Shown: positions 52,246-63,473, counted from the stretch's first letter. The stretch: 64,000 nucleotides of DNA from Nitrospirota bacterium (GCA_011088105.1 JAALKI010000013.1:3265-67264), one strand, 5' to 3'. Translations and numbers: made by a program. The notes: generated from the letters alone by a model not told the origin.

Positions 52246-53227
52246 ATTCATTTTCCTTATCATTGGGGTGGGTGCGCTTGCCGGTATTCTTTGGCATGTT
52301 GGCCTCACTCCACTCATTCACACCTTTCATCAATTTGGCCTGTTGGCATTGCTGCTGATTTTTGTCCCGATGGTAGGAGTCTATCTTCTTGAAGCCTATG
52401 GGTGGCAGCTAACGTTGGGAAACCATGTTGAAAAAGTTGGGTTTTGGCGACTGTTTGCTATTCGAATGGTAGGCGAAGTGATTAATGTGACAACTCCGAC
52501 TGGCTACATGGGTGGCGAACCCATGAAGGCCTATCTCTTGCGGCGTTATGATGTTCGTATGGTTGATGGCATGGCTTCCGTGGTGACGGCCAAAACCATC
52601 ATGACCTTAGCGCAAATCATGTTTATTGTCTTAGGTTTGGGTCTGATGTTTGGGATCCTTGGGATGACAGATCAGAATCTCTTTGCCGCATTGATTGGGG
52701 TGGGGACCCTACTTTTTGGTCTCGGTCTCTTTATGATGGTACAACGCTATGGACTGGCTGTTGGTCTGTTAACATGCTTCCGAAGGCTCAAGCTGTCTAT
52801 TTCCTATTTAGAAAAACGGGAATCCCAACTCATTGAGTTGGATCACACTATTCGACAGTTTTATGCCGAGCGGCGCACAACATTTCTTTTCGCATTGAGC
52901 GTGTACTTCCTTGGATGGTTGATGGAAAGCTTGGAAGTCTACGCCATTCTCTATTTTCTCGGTGTGGATGTGGATGTGCTTTCTTCGGTCTCTATTGCGG
53001 CATTGGCGGTGCTGATTAAAGGTGGAACATTTTTTATCCCAGGGAGCCTTGGTGCACAAGAAGGGGGCTATCTCTTGATGCTCCTGGGGTTTGGCTATGA
53101 TGAAGTGACGGGAGTCGCCTTTGCTCTGGTTCGAAGAATGCGGGAAGTGATCTGGATTATGATTGGATTAGTCTTTCTGGCAATATTCAAAGGGCAGAAT
53201 TCTTCGGATGTTTCCCCGTTGGCATGA
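52232..53227 (+). CDS. Flippase-like integral membrane protein (LPG synthase TM / UPF0104 family)
   Basis: A 331-residue protein with about eight membrane segments and family landmarks TPTGYMGGEPMKAYLLRR and GGTFFIPGSLGAQEGGY. The family includes MprF's N-terminal flippase-like part, AglD and HpnL, which handle lipids or lipid-linked sugars. It starts with TTG at 52232 (or GTG at 52238), overlapping the previous gene by 14 (or 8) bases, so the two are translationally coupled. It may move the lipid made by that enzyme across the membrane. Confidence 0.85.
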   Translation: MPVFRFIFLIIGVGALAGILWHVGLTPLIHTFHQFGLLALLLIFVPMVGVYLLEAYGWQLTLGNHVEKVGFWRLFAIRMVGEVINVTTPTGYMGGEPMKAYLLRRYDVRMVDGMASVVTAKTIMTLAQIMFIVLGLGLMFGILGMTDQNLFAALIGVGTLLFGLGLFMMVQRYGLAVGLLTCFRRLKLSISYLEKRESQLIELDHTIRQFYAERRTTFLFALSVYFLGWLMESLEVYAILYFLGVDVDVLSSVSIAALAVLIKGGTFFIPGSLGAQEGGYLLMLLGFGYDEVTGVAFALVRRMREVIWIMIGLVFLAIFKGQNSSDVSPLA

Positions 53228-53234
53228 GGCGTTG

Positions 53235-54239
53235 CTAGCGATCGCGATTCAGCATGTATCCAGCAACAATGCGTAGAGATCGTTTGGCCATGCAATCGTC
53301 AAATGGTTTCAGGTCGAGGCTGGCAGCATCGATGAATTCTTGCGCACGATGGGCCGCATACGCCATGGATCCATGTTCATTCATCAGGTTGATGATGTGC
53401 AGGAGGTCCTTTTCTTCAACAGTCTGGTTTATCATATGATGAATGATGGTTTCCCGATCCTGTGTGGAACAATGCTGAAGCAGGTGAAGGAGTGGAAGAG
53501 TGACCATACCTTGTTTCAAGTCTTGCCCGAGCGTTTTGCCCAACCGGTTGCCATTGGCGATGTAGTCCAGTCGGTCATCCGCTAATTGAAAGGCCATGCC
53601 CAAATGAAGTCCAAAATGGTAAAGCGCGGCTTGTTGTGCCGGTGTGGCTCCGCCGATGATCGCACCTACTTTGCATGTCGAGGCGACTAAGGCTCCAGTT
53701 TTGTATTCAATGATGCGAAGATAGTCAGATTCGGTGATCGTAGGCTGGTAATTGGCACAGAGCTGGAGAATTTCACCTTCTGCCATTTTTCGACAGGCGT
53801 CCGAGAGGGTTTCATTCATTCCATGGTTCTGAAACCCTGCAATTTGGGACATGGCTAAGGAATAAAGGTAGTCTCCTACCAGAATACTCGTTTTGTTGCC
53901 CCAAATCCGGCGAGCCGTCTGCTGGCCTCGTCGTAGGTCGGCTTCATCAAGAACATCATCGTGAAGAAGGGTTGCGGTATGAATGAATTCAATAAAGCTG
54001 CCCAACGCCAGATCTTTTTTTGCAATGTACCCGCACAGGTGGGCGCACAGAATCAAGAGCAAGGGGCGAATACGTTTTCCGCCCCCATTAAGAATATGAA
54101 GACCGACTTCTTTGATGAGTGGCGATGGCTCATCGAGGCTTCGGCGAATGTGGGCTTCGACTTCATCGATATCTTCTTGATACGCTTCCCAGACGTCCTC
54201 TATGGTCTGCACTGGGGCCACTGGTTGTCCATCTGCCAT
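53235..54239 (-). CDS. Long-chain polyprenyl diphosphate synthase
   Basis: A 334-residue trans-prenyltransferase with both Asp-rich motifs: LLHDDVLDEADLRRG (first) and LADDRLDYIAN (second), and the GGGKRIRPLL phosphate-binding loop. It supplies the side chain of menaquinone or ubiquinone (IspB/HepT-type). Chain length cannot be read reliably. It converges with the flippase-like gene, 7 bases apart. Confidence 0.93.
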   Translation of the reverse strand: MADGQPVAPVQTIEDVWEAYQEDIDEVEAHIRRSLDEPSPLIKEVGLHILNGGGKRIRPLLLILCAHLCGYIAKKDLALGSFIEFIHTATLLHDDVLDEADLRRGQQTARRIWGNKTSILVGDYLYSLAMSQIAGFQNHGMNETLSDACRKMAEGEILQLCANYQPTITESDYLRIIEYKTGALVASTCKVGAIIGGATPAQQAALYHFGLHLGMAFQLADDRLDYIANGNRLGKTLGQDLKQGMVTLPLLHLLQHCSTQDRETIIHHMINQTVEEKDLLHIINLMNEHGSMAYAAHRAQEFIDAASLDLKPFDDCMAKRSLRIVAGYMLNRDR

Positions 54240-54468
54240 GGGCCGGCATAGTAGGTAAGCCCCTAGTATTTGTCAAGGATTTGGGTCGTGCCAGCAATGA
54301 ATGACGTGCCATATTTCTTGACACTCCCGCGAGGCATCAAGTAAGGTTCTCACTCTGCCTGAATAGGTGTTTTCACGGTGTTTCAATTCTGTTAAATCCA
54401 GATCACGTTCGTGTGGAGCTAGAGATGATGGCTCAAACAGTCCACACGGTTTCGTTTGTCCATAGGTG

Positions 54469-57400
54469 ATGAATGAAGAGAGTTCGGTGCATGCGATGAA
54501 GAGACCAGGCTTTCCTCCCCCTCAAGGGCTGTATGACCCACAGTTTGAAAAAGATGCGTGTGGAATTGGGTTTGCTGTCAACATCAAAGGGCAGGCTTCA
54601 CATGATATTGTGCAGAAAAGCTTGCACATTCTTGAGAATCTCTATCATCGAGGGGCTCAGGGGTGTGATCCATGTACTGGAGATGGTGCGGGCATTCTTC
54701 TTCAGGTTCCCCATCCTTTCTTCAGACGAGTGGCGGATGAACGTGGGGTACGGCTACCTGCACCTGGGGAATATGGTGTGGGGATGGTGTTCCTGCCTCA
54801 AGATGCAACGTCTCGTCGAAATTGCGAAGAAGTGATTGAGGAAATCATTCGGGAAGAACGTCAACAATTATTAGGTTGGCGTGATGTTCCAACGTACCCA
54901 GAACATATTGGGACGCTTGCACAGAAGAGCATGCCATTCATTCGTCAGTTTTTTGTCGGTCGTGAGGTCTTAAACGAGGCAGCATTTGAACGAAAGTTAT
55001 ATGTCATCAGAAAACGAATTGAGAAGGTCATTCGCGAATCGGCTATTCAAGATCGAGAATTCGTCTATTTGCCCAGTCTTTCCAGCAAAACCATTGTCTA
55101 TAAAGGCATGCTCTTGCCACATCAGTTGCCGTTATTTTATCCGGATCTCTGTGATAGCGATATGACGTCGGCCTTGGGGTTGGTCCATTCTCGGTTTAGC
55201 ACCAATACGTTTCCGGCCTGGGCATTAGCTCATCCCTACAGGTATTCCGTGCATAATGGAGAAATTAATACACTCAAAGGAAATGTGAATTGGATGCGAG
55301 CCCGTCAGGGGCGACTGGCGTCTGACCTGTTCGGGAAGGATCTCGAGAAGCTCTATCCCATTGTGTATGACCAGCAAAGTGACTCGGCATGTCTGGATAA
55401 TGCCATCGAGTTTTTAGTGATGGGTGGGCGGTCTCTTCCGCATGCGATGATGATGCTGATTCCGGAGCCTTGGGTTGGGAATCCCCAAATGAATTTAGAC
55501 CGACGTGGTTTTTACGAATACCATGCCGCCATTCAGGAACCCTGGGATGGTCCAGCTGCTGTCGCATTTACGGATGGGAAGCTGATTGGGGCCACGCTGG
55601 ATCGGAATGGGCTTCGGCCTTGTCGATACCAAGTTACCACGGATGACCTGGTGGTGTTAGCGTCGGAGGCCGGTGTCTTACCAGTCGAGGCCAGCAAGAT
55701 TCGTCAGAAAGGACGACTCCAGCCTGGTCGGATGTTTTTGATTGATACGGTTCAGGGCCGGATTATCGATGATGAAGAAATTAAAGCCGATATTGTGGGT
55801 CGGCAACCCTATCGTCAGTGGGTGACGCAACATCGGGTTTCCTTGGATGAGCTTCCTGATCCACTGAATGTGCCTCAACCCGACCATCCAACACTTCGTC
55901 AGCGGCAACAGGCTTTTGGGTTTACGGTAGAAGAGCTCAAAATGGTCATTACGCCCATGGTGGTGACCGGGGAAGAGCCAATTTCGTCCATGGGGACCGA
56001 TACACCATTGGCGGTGTTATCGAATCGACCGCAATTGCTATTCAAATATTTTAAACAGCTTTTTGCTCAGGTCACCAATCCTCCCATCGACCCCATTCGA
56101 GAGCAATTGGTCATGTCCTTAGTAACGAATATTGGACCTAAACCCAACCTGATTGCGGAAATTCCTGAAGCTTGTCGGCGGATTAAAGTCCAACAGCCGA
56201 TTCTCACGAATGCAGATCTTGAAAAAATTCGAAACATCTCAGATCCTCATTTTATCAGCAAAGAGCTCCGTATGGTTTTTCCCGTGGCCGAAGGGCCGGA
56301 TGGGGTAGGGGCGGCTGTCGATAAACTCTGTCAAGAAGCTTCACAAGCCATTAAATCTGGGCATAAGTTCCTTATTCTTAGTGATCGGCGGGTCAATGAA
56401 GATTGGGCCCCCATTCCGAGTTTATTAGCCGTCTCGGCGGTTCACCATCACCTGGTTCGTGAAGCGACGCGCACCGAAGTCGGGCTCATTCTTGAAACTG
56501 GAGAGCCTCGTGATGTTCACCAGTTTGCCTGTCTACTAGGATATGGCGCTGGAACGATCAACCCCTATCTGATCTTTGAAACGCTCATTGATTTTGAGCG
56601 AGATGGCTATTTGCCGGAAGGGCTTGATGCGGTGACGGCTCAAGGGAAGTTTATCAAAGCCATTAACAAAGGCCTTCTGAAAATCTTCTCCAAGATGGGG
56701 ATTTCTACCGTGCAGTCATATTGTGGAGCGCAGATTTTTGAAGCGGTTGGCTTAAGCCGGAATGTGATTGATCAGTACTTTACGGGGACATCTTCTAGGA
56801 TTGAAGGTGTCGGGATTACGGAAATTGGTGAAGAAACCCTTCGTCGTCATGCATTTGCCTACTCGCCCCAACCAATTCGTCAACTCGATTTTGGCGGTGA
56901 GATCCATTATCGCATACAAAGTGAACATCACAATTGGAATCCTGAAACGATCGCAAAACTTCAGCATGCCACAAAGATGAATAATCCCAAAACGTATGCG
57001 GAGTTTTCCACGCTGGTGAATGATGAAAGCACTCATCGGGCAACTCTTCGTGGGTTGCTGGACTTTCAGTTTGCCCCCACACCGCTTTCTCTTGATGAGG
57101 TGGAGCCAGCTAAAGAAATCGTCAAGCGTTTTACGACCGGTGCCATGTCCTATGGCGCTATTAGTAAAGAAGCTCACGAAACGCTGGCCATTGCGATGAA
57201 CCGCATTGGGGCCAAAAGCAATACTGGTGAAGGCGGTGAAGATGCCGAGCGCTTTTTACCACTATCCAATGGTGACTCCAAAAACTCCTACATTAAGCAA
57301 GTCGCATCCGGTCGATTTGGGGTGACTGCGCATTACCTTGCCAATGCTCGGGAGCTACAAATCAAGATGGCGCAAGGCGCCAAACCGGGAGAGGGCGGGC

Positions 57401-59046
57401 AGTTGCCTGGCCATAAAGTTGATGAGATTATCGCACGATTACGGTATTCGACTCCTGGGGTTGGTCTGATTTCGCCCCCACCACATCATGATATTTATTC
57501 CATTGAAGACTTGGCGCAACTTATTTTTGATTTGAAAAACTCCAATCCTCAAGCTGATGTTTCTGTGAAGTTAGTTTCTGAGGTTGGGGTTGGCACCGTT
57601 GCAGCAGGGGTAGCCAAGGCGCATGCAGACAAAGTGTTGATTAGTGGTGATTCGGGTGGGACTGGAGCGTCCCCACTGTCATCCATCAAATACGCGGGTA
57701 TGCCCTGGGAATTAGGTTTGGCGGAAACGCATCAGACGTTGGTGCTCAATGACCTTCGAGGTCGGATTAAAGTCGAGACCGATGGACAAATGAAAACCGG
57801 GCGAGATGTCGTTATTGCGGCGTTGCTCGGGGCAGAAGAATTTGGATTTTCAACGGCGCCCTTGATTGTGGAAGGGTGTATTATGATGCGCAAATGTCAT
57901 TTAAACACCTGTCCGGTTGGCGTGGCGACACAGGACCCTGTTCTGCGTGAACGTTTTACAGGCTCTCCGGATCATGTCGTAAATTATTTCTTTTTTGTTG
58001 CAGAAGAAATCCGCCACCTGATGGCCAAGCTTGGGGTTAAGACCATGGCTGAGATGGTGGGACGCGTGGATAAATTACGTGTGCAACAGGCCCTTGATCA
58101 TTGGAAGGCCAAAGGCCTAGATCTCTCGCCGTTGTTATGGAAACCTGATGTGGCTTCAACGGTTGCGATGCATCGCATTCAACCTCAGGATCATGGATTA
58201 TCAGACATTTTGGACAATCAGTTAATCGAATTGTGTCAGCCAGCTATCCAAAAGGGTACGCCAGTTTCTCTTGATCTCTCTGTTCGTAATGTCAATCGTA
58301 CAGTAGGAACCATGTTGTCTAGCCATATCGCCAGGAAGTATGGCGTTGAAGGGTTGCCACCCGATACGATCCAAATCAAATTCTCCGGCTCTGCAGGGCA
58401 GTCGTTTGGCGCTTTCCTTTCTCGGGGAGTCACAATGACCCTTGAGGGAGAGTCGAATGACTATCTGGGGAAGGGATTATCTGGCGGGAAAATTATTGTC
58501 TTTCCCCCTAAAGCTTCACTGTTTGTCCCAGAAGAGACGATTTTGGTGGGGAATACGTCTCTCTATGGCGCAACGGGAGGAGAAGCCTATCTCTATGGCA
58601 ACGCTGGTGAACGTTTTGGCGTTCGCAACAGTGGGGCTCGGGCGGTTGTTGAGGGAACGGGCGATCATGGGTGCGAATATATGACGGGTGGGGTTGTGGT
58701 GGTCTTGGGCCCAACAGGGAGAAATTTTGCCGCCGGTATGTCTGGTGGTGAGGCCTACGTCTTTAATCAAGATGGAGCTTTCGAATCACGCTGTAATCTG
58801 GGTATGGTCGAGCTGGAAAAAGTTGTGCATGTCGAAGATCGAGACCGATTGCATGAGATGATCAAAGCCCATTTCGGCTACACCGGCAGCCAAAAGGCCA
58901 AAAAAATTCTGGATGGGTGGGAAACCGCGCTTCCCCAGTTTGTGAAAGTGATGCCCATTGATTATAAGCGAGTGTTAGCGGAGCGGAAGGTCGTAATGGC
59001 TAAAAAACAGGCTAGTCCTGACAAAGAATTGGTGCCCCATGGCTGA
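54469..59046 (+). CDS. gltB: Glutamate synthase large subunit
   Basis: A 1525-residue glutamine-dependent glutamate synthase. The class II amidotransferase nucleophile is the Cys in [12 protein letters not shown], 20-odd residues from the start. The synthase domain has the FMN region and the 3Fe-4S motif C-x5-C-x4-C in [16 protein letters not shown]. The C-terminal GXGXG beta-helix follows. The start could be ATG 54469, the adjacent GTG 54466 or ATG 54496; no strong ribosome site is present. gltD follows with an 8-base overlap. Confidence 0.97.
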   Translation: MNEESSVHAMKRPGFPPPQGLYDPQFEKDACGIGFAVNIKGQASHDIVQKSLHILENLYHRGAQGCDPCTGDGAGILLQVPHPFFRRVADERGVRLPAPGEYGVGMVFLPQDATSRRNCEEVIEEIIREERQQLLGWRDVPTYPEHIGTLAQKSMPFIRQFFVGREVLNEAAFERKLYVIRKRIEKVIRESAIQDREFVYLPSLSSKTIVYKGMLLPHQLPLFYPDLCDSDMTSALGLVHSRFSTNTFPAWALAHPYRYSVHNGEINTLKGNVNWMRARQGRLASDLFGKDLEKLYPIVYDQQSDSACLDNAIEFLVMGGRSLPHAMMMLIPEPWVGNPQMNLDRRGFYEYHAAIQEPWDGPAAVAFTDGKLIGATLDRNGLRPCRYQVTTDDLVVLASEAGVLPVEASKIRQKGRLQPGRMFLIDTVQGRIIDDEEIKADIVGRQPYRQWVTQHRVSLDELPDPLNVPQPDHPTLRQRQQAFGFTVEELKMVITPMVVTGEEPISSMGTDTPLAVLSNRPQLLFKYFKQLFAQVTNPPIDPIREQLVMSLVTNIGPKPNLIAEIPEACRRIKVQQPILTNADLEKIRNISDPHFISKELRMVFPVAEGPDGVGAAVDKLCQEASQAIKSGHKFLILSDRRVNEDWAPIPSLLAVSAVHHHLVREATRTEVGLILETGEPRDVHQFACLLGYGAGTINPYLIFETLIDFERDGYLPEGLDAVTAQGKFIKAINKGLLKIFSKMGISTVQSYCGAQIFEAVGLSRNVIDQYFTGTSSRIEGVGITEIGEETLRRHAFAYSPQPIRQLDFGGEIHYRIQSEHHNWNPETIAKLQHATKMNNPKTYAEFSTLVNDESTHRATLRGLLDFQFAPTPLSLDEVEPAKEIVKRFTTGAMSYGAISKEAHETLAIAMNRIGAKSNTGEGGEDAERFLPLSNGDSKNSYIKQVASGRFGVTAHYLANARELQIKMAQGAKPGEGGQLPGHKVDEIIARLRYSTPGVGLISPPPHHDIYSIEDLAQLIFDLKNSNPQADVSVKLVSEVGVGTVAAGVAKAHADKVLISGDSGGTGASPLSSIKYAGMPWELGLAETHQTLVLNDLRGRIKVETDGQMKTGRDVVIAALLGAEEFGFSTAPLIVEGCIMMRKCHLNTCPVGVATQDPVLRERFTGSPDHVVNYFFFVAEEIRHLMAKLGVKTMAEMVGRVDKLRVQQALDHWKAKGLDLSPLLWKPDVASTVAMHRIQPQDHGLSDILDNQLIELCQPAIQKGTPVSLDLSVRNVNRTVGTMLSSHIARKYGVEGLPPDTIQIKFSGSAGQSFGAFLSRGVTMTLEGESNDYLGKGLSGGKIIVFPPKASLFVPEETILVGNTSLYGATGGEAYLYGNAGERFGVRNSGARAVVEGTGDHGCEYMTGGVVVVLGPTGRNFAAGMSGGEAYVFNQDGAFESRCNLGMVELEKVVHVEDRDRLHEMIKAHFGYTGSQKAKKILDGWETALPQFVKVMPIDYKRVLAERKVVMAKKQASPDKELVPHG

Positions 59047-60475
59047 CCCAAAAGGATTTTTAAAATACCTTCGTGAAGGGCCTCGCCGGAGACCAACGGA
59101 AATACGTGTATTGGATTGGAAGGAATTGTATGAGCCGTTTCCTGAAGACAAACTTCAGGTCCAGGGAGCTCGCTGCATGGATTGTGGGGTTCCTTTTTGT
59201 CAAGGCCATAGTGGATGTCCTGTCATCAATCTCATCCCAGAATGGAATGATCTTGTCCATCGCGGACGATGGAAAGAAGCGCTGAAGGCTCTACAGACAA
59301 CTAATAATTTCCCAGAGTTTACCGGCAGACTCTGTCCGGCTCCTTGTGAGTCTGCTTGCGTGCTGGGGATCAACAGTGATCCTGTCTCTATTCGAGTGAT
59401 TGAATGGAACATCATTGACAAGGGGTTTGATGAGGGATGGGTGCAGCCGGTCATGCCTGTCAGATCAACTGGCAAAACCGTCGCGGTGATTGGATCTGGG
59501 CCAGCGGGTTTGGCGGCTGCCCAACAACTTACCCGAGTGGGACATAGTGTGACGGTGTATGAAAAGGCTGATCGAGTAGGCGGCCTGCTGCGGTATGGGA
59601 TCCCGGACTTTAAAATGGAAAAATGGGTTATTGATCGTCGGTTGGAGCAAATGGAAGTTGAAGGGGTGCAGTTCCGAACCAATGTTCATGTTGGAGTGGA
59701 TCTTGAGGTTCAACAGTTGTGCCGTCAGTACGATGCCGTGTGTCTGACGCTTGGTGCTGAACGGGCACGTGAGTTGCCTGTTCCAGGTCGAGAGCTCAAA
59801 GGAATTCACCCTGCCATGGATTATTTAACCCAGCAAAACAAAATCAACGCTGGGGACTCTCTTGATGAAGAGCCGATTGCCGCGAAGGGTAAGCGAGTTG
59901 TCATTATTGGTGGGGGCGATACAGGGTCAGATTGCCTGGGGACCGCGCATCGACAAGATTGCCTTGAAGCCCATCAGTTTGAATTGCTTCCTGAACCTCC
60001 TCCATCCCGAGCTGATTCGACGCCTTGGCCTTCTTGGCCTATGCAACTTCGGACGTCCCATGCGCATGAAGAAGGGTGTGATCGACAATGGAGTGTCTCA
60101 ACCACAAAGTTCACGGGACACAATGGATCTGTGACGAAACTCCATGCCACCCGAGTGCATATTGAGAATGGGACAGTCCAGCCTATACCTGGAACCGAAT
60201 TCGAAATGGATGTGGATCTTGTGTTATTGGCGATGGGATTTACTGGGCCTACGCAAGATGGACTTTTAGCACAGATGGGCATTCGTTATACAGATCGTGG
60301 GAGTGTTGCTGTCGATGGCAACTTTATGACCAACGTTGACGGTATCTTTGCTGCTGGCGACACGAAGCTTGGAGCTTCTCTCATTGTGTGGGCTATTGCT
60401 GAGGGGCGAAAAGTGGCTTCTGCTATTGATACGTACCTGCGAGCCGGAAAAAGTTTAGCGGCTTCTCACTCCTGA
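59039..60475 (+). CDS. gltD: Glutamate synthase small subunit
   Basis: A 478-residue NADPH-dependent electron-feeding subunit. N-terminal Fe-S cysteines are in [16 protein letters not shown] and [14 protein letters not shown]. The FAD site is [13 protein letters not shown] and the NADPH site [14 protein letters not shown]. The C-terminus has the typical [20 protein letters not shown]. Its ATG lies within the end of gltB, so translation is coupled. Confidence 0.97.
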   Translation: MADPKGFLKYLREGPRRRPTEIRVLDWKELYEPFPEDKLQVQGARCMDCGVPFCQGHSGCPVINLIPEWNDLVHRGRWKEALKALQTTNNFPEFTGRLCPAPCESACVLGINSDPVSIRVIEWNIIDKGFDEGWVQPVMPVRSTGKTVAVIGSGPAGLAAAQQLTRVGHSVTVYEKADRVGGLLRYGIPDFKMEKWVIDRRLEQMEVEGVQFRTNVHVGVDLEVQQLCRQYDAVCLTLGAERARELPVPGRELKGIHPAMDYLTQQNKINAGDSLDEEPIAAKGKRVVIIGGGDTGSDCLGTAHRQDCLEAHQFELLPEPPPSRADSTPWPSWPMQLRTSHAHEEGCDRQWSVSTTKFTGHNGSVTKLHATRVHIENGTVQPIPGTEFEMDVDLVLLAMGFTGPTQDGLLAQMGIRYTDRGSVAVDGNFMTNVDGIFAAGDTKLGASLIVWAIAEGRKVASAIDTYLRAGKSLAASHS

Positions 60476-60564
60476 TCTCACCGCTCTTTCCTCTTTTCCC
60501 TGCCTTCTTCAATTTTTTGTGTGTCGAGCTTCTAAATCGCAATAGGGAAGGTCTGTGGGTTTCG

Positions 60565-61413
60565 TTATCTGTGAGCCTTCGGATCGATTGTTTTGTCAGG
60601 GCCTTCTTTCAAAGACGCAACTGGTTGCTGTTTAGGCTTTGCGGAAGGGGTCAGAATTTTCTGAATTTCCTGAATCAACCGCGATTCGATCTCGCTAATT
60701 TCCGCATGGCCAGCCTGGATCATCATCCCATTTTTTGCTACTTTTTCAAACTCTGCTTGTACATGGACTTTGGTCTGTTTTTCGGAAATTTTCTCCAATA
60801 ACACCACATATTGGTTGCGAAATCCTGCGAGTTCGAGTGATGGAGGCTGAGAGATTTTCCTTGCGGTGACATAAACGGCCTTTTGGTCTGTGACCATGCT
60901 GGCCTTCAGGGGATATTCATGGAGTGTGAGGGCTTGGCGAGTGGCTTTGGTTGTTGGCAACAAGGCATATAACATGATGGCTGTTGTCGCCTCATTGGTT
61001 TTCGCAAAGAGGGCTTGACGAAATTGCTCACGTTGGGTCCGTAACCATTGGGCATCTTTGGAAAGTTTGAGATGCTTTTTTTGGAGTGTCTCTATAAGGG
61101 TCGACTGTTTTTCTCGATCGATGGTCAGGCCACTCCCAAGTTGTGTGGCCTCCTGTAATTGTTGCTCAAATGTTGCTTTGACGTCGCGTAGTTCTTGATT
61201 CAGGCGGTCAATCTGTTCTTGCAAAATCCGGTTGCTTTCTTGAAGGGTTCCAATCAGAGCTTCTTGTTTGGCCGTTTGCTTCAGTAGCCGTTGATTCTCT
61301 TTTTGGAAGGGGGATTCATCCGGTGGACAGCCTGTGAGAATAAAGAAGCAGAATCCTAGCAAGCATAGTGTTATTCGGGAACTGTCTGAGGTCGAAAGGT
61401 AAAAAGAAGACAT
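60565..61413 (-). CDS. Coiled-coil lipoprotein of unknown function
   Basis: A 282-residue predicted lipoprotein with lipobox LTGC. Residues 35-130 form a long coiled coil rich in Gln, Glu and Leu. The C-terminal part (residues 140-250) looks like a mixed alpha/beta domain (ALTLHEYPLKASMV, QYVVLLEKIS). I set the start at 61413 (MSSFYLST), which gives a normal signal peptide; the frame runs upstream to 61482. No family recognised. Confidence 0.72.
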   Translation of the reverse strand: MSSFYLSTSDSSRITLCLLGFCFFILTGCPPDESPFQKENQRLLKQTAKQEALIGTLQESNRILQEQIDRLNQELRDVKATFEQQLQEATQLGSGLTIDREKQSTLIETLQKKHLKLSKDAQWLRTQREQFRQALFAKTNEATTAIMLYALLPTTKATRQALTLHEYPLKASMVTDQKAVYVTARKISQPPSLELAGFRNQYVVLLEKISEKQTKVHVQAEFEKVAKNGMMIQAGHAEISEIESRLIQEIQKILTPSAKPKQQPVASLKEGPDKTIDPKAHR

Positions 61414-61556
61414 GAAGGCGTGAAAGAGGCCTGGTGTCTTTATTGAATGAGGGCCTGAGTATTGAGATGATACTCTCACCATGTGCCATCAATGAATAAG
61501 GTCTAGTCTGATTGTAGGCAGATCACGTTGTGAATGCAATTCGTCACAGTTGTGTG

Positions 61557-62585
61557 TCAGGGCTGAACGGTTACATCAAGAAATGCTGGTAGGCTGTCCG
61601 CTCCTTGGGCATCCGTGACACGAAGTTTGAATCGGAATATTCGTTCTCCCACAACAAAAGGGGCAAGAAAGCTGGCCTTTGCGGAAAAGGGGTCAAGGAG
61701 AGGCACGTTACTGCCGCGTACTTGGCTCCAAGAGTATTCCAAGGACTTTCCTTCTGGGTCATAGCTTCCTAAGGCGTTTAGCTTGACGAGAGAGCCAGCT
61801 TGGACGACTTGGTTAGGGCCTGGGTCTGGAATTGGTGGCTCGTTGGGTTCATCTTTGACTTCCACCACGACATCGAGCATGGCCTGCTTGCCGTGATTCT
61901 GAACATGGATGATGGCTTGGCCATTTCCAATCAATCGAAGGAGCCCATTGGGCCCAATCGTTACGACAGAAGGGTTCGACGATTCATACGTTGTCCCAGT
62001 GTCTTTGAGTCGAATCGATCTCACAATTCCATCAGAAAAATGTCCAACGACTGAAAGGGCAAAGACTTTCCCTAGAAAATCAACTTGATCATAGACAACG
62101 GCTGATCCAGCGCGTCCAAAACGCAGAGGTTTATCTGTCTCAAAGTCAATATTTTGTAACGCGTTTGGGGGTTCGACATGAATCAAAACTTCATCAAAAA
62201 TCGACCAGTTATCCCTTGTCAGACGTCCTGCCTTTGGTACGGCGACGGCCAGCAGCCGGAAGTTTCCGAGAATGGTTGAAGGAATTGTAAGGGGGCCTCC
62301 AAAAGGCGGGTGATTCGATTGGGTTGAAATAAGGGCAAGTTTTTGTTCGACAAACTCTTCAAGCATGTCCTCTTGTTCACCGTACCAATAGTATCGTACT
62401 TCATGAATTCCCCCAACTTCCCCTAAATCGACCTTCACGTTGATTGTTTCATTGGACTGATATGTGCTGTTATCCACAGGATCAAGAATAGAAAAGGCTT
62501 GACCCGAGGTGAAAGGCAGGGTCATCAGACTCAGCCACGTTACGAAACCAAGCCATGGTGGAGTGGGTCGGTATGGATAGGTCAT
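61557..62585 (-). CDS. Exported protein with bacterial Ig-like and PKD domains
   Basis: A 342-residue protein with a signal peptide ending SGQA. The middle region has a Big_2-like pattern (SIRLKDTGTTYESSNPSVVTIGPNGLLRLIGNGQAIIHVQ). The last 90 residues are a PKD domain (DPGPNQVVQAGSLVKLNALG, YSWSQVRG, FKLRVTDAQGA). Such proteins act at the cell surface in adhesion or polymer binding. The start is ATG 62585; a GTG at 62603 is in frame. Confidence 0.8.
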   Translation of the reverse strand: MTYPYRPTPPWLGFVTWLSLMTLPFTSGQAFSILDPVDNSTYQSNETINVKVDLGEVGGIHEVRYYWYGEQEDMLEEFVEQKLALISTQSNHPPFGGPLTIPSTILGNFRLLAVAVPKAGRLTRDNWSIFDEVLIHVEPPNALQNIDFETDKPLRFGRAGSAVVYDQVDFLGKVFALSVVGHFSDGIVRSIRLKDTGTTYESSNPSVVTIGPNGLLRLIGNGQAIIHVQNHGKQAMLDVVVEVKDEPNEPPIPDPGPNQVVQAGSLVKLNALGSYDPEGKSLEYSWSQVRGSNVPLLDPFSAKASFLAPFVVGERIFRFKLRVTDAQGADSLPAFLDVTVQP

Positions 62586-62899
62586 GGTTGGTTTGAGGGA
62601 CACGGTATAATCGCGTTGGATGAAAAGGAAATCATTCTACGGACGAACGGAAGAAAACCGCAAGGCGGTTGGTAAACAAGTTGACGGAGCATTTGAGCCT
62701 TGCCTGAGGGGAATCTGGTTTGATGGGCGGTGTGGGATCTGCTGGAAATCTGCCTTGCGTCCTGTGTTGGGTTATGTTATAAGGGACCTTCGCCTTAAGT
62801 ACTCTAAATAGGAAACTGTGTTAACGGAAGAAGTGGGTAGGCCCATTTTGGGCTAAAGAAATTTTTTATTACTAACGTTTTTTTATGAGGAGGTAGGCA
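62586..62899. other. 314-base gap upstream of the cupredoxin gene
   Basis: A 63-codon frame at 62620-62811 has no ribosome site or recognisable feature, and I do not count it as a gene. A weak promoter-like pair, TTGCGT (62755-62760) and TATAAG (62778-62783) with a 17-base spacer, could serve the cupredoxin gene. Confidence 0.45.
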
Positions 62900-63394
62900 A
62901 TGCACAAGGTGCTTCTATCGGTCCTTTTTAGTGTCATCTTCATTGTAGCTGGCTCATCGGCCGCCCTTGCCTTGCAGTCTGGTGGTGTAGAAATTGGTGA
63001 CCTCGAAACCGGATCTGTGGTTGGTCAACCATTTACGTCGTTGGATGTCGATTTGGAGTATACCATCATGATGGTTGGAGGGAAGAAAGTAATCTATCCT
63101 CCGACTTCAATCCTAGACCTTACCAGCGGAGCGACCGGTGGTCGAGCAGGACGTCCAGTTCTTATCAAAGTCTCCAATACCCTTGATGGTGATCATGGGT
63201 TTGATTTGTCAGCAGATTCACCATATGCTGCTCCTACATCCATGCACATCAAAATCACGCTGAAACCAGGAGAGACCAAGTATATTGGTGTTCCTCTCAG
63301 TGACCTCACCTATGTGACAGCCAACAATATTTTGGATTACAAGTGTCAGTTACATGGTGCACATTTAGGTGGAAAGTTATTGATTATAAATTAA
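62900..63394 (+). CDS. Nitrosocyanin-like periplasmic cupredoxin
   Basis: A 164-residue exported copper protein. Residues 1-25 form a signal peptide. The C-terminal ligand loop YKCQLHGAHLGGKL closely resembles that of nitrosocyanin (CQLH...HLPG). It holds the Cys, a His three residues on, and a second His six residues on, two fewer than in nitrosocyanin. The upstream ligand appears to be His in GDHGFDL, where nitrosocyanin has Glu. The site is therefore between classical blue copper and red copper types. A very strong GAGGAGG precedes the ATG and a terminator follows, suggesting high expression. It is probably a periplasmic electron carrier. Confidence 0.82.
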   Translation: MHKVLLSVLFSVIFIVAGSSAALALQSGGVEIGDLETGSVVGQPFTSLDVDLEYTIMMVGGKKVIYPPTSILDLTSGATGGRAGRPVLIKVSNTLDGDHGFDLSADSPYAAPTSMHIKITLKPGETKYIGVPLSDLTYVTANNILDYKCQLHGAHLGGKLLIIN

Positions 63395-63417
63395 GCCCTG
63401 AGGCAATGTTTTGAAAG

Positions 63418-63456
63418 AAAGGCCCCGTCTCCGTCAAAAGGAGGCAGGGCCTTTTT
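63418..63456 (+). terminator. Intrinsic terminator of the cupredoxin gene
   Basis: AAAGGCCC (63418-63425) pairs with GGGCCTTT (63447-63454), with a further short CTCC/GGAG pairing inside, and a run of five T follows. It lies 24 bases after the stop codon. It may also stop transcripts from the convergent gene. Confidence 0.88.
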
Positions 63457-63473
63457 GTTGGTAGAGCGAATGA

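Noticed and set aside
54280-54320. Two CGTGCCA sequences upstream of gltB resembling minus-strand -24 elements
   Set aside because: Neither has GCAA at the correct 4-base spacing.
62620-62811. 63-codon frame after a TATAAT at 62606-62611
   Set aside because: No -35 box, no ribosome site, no signal peptide or known motif; codon use looks random.
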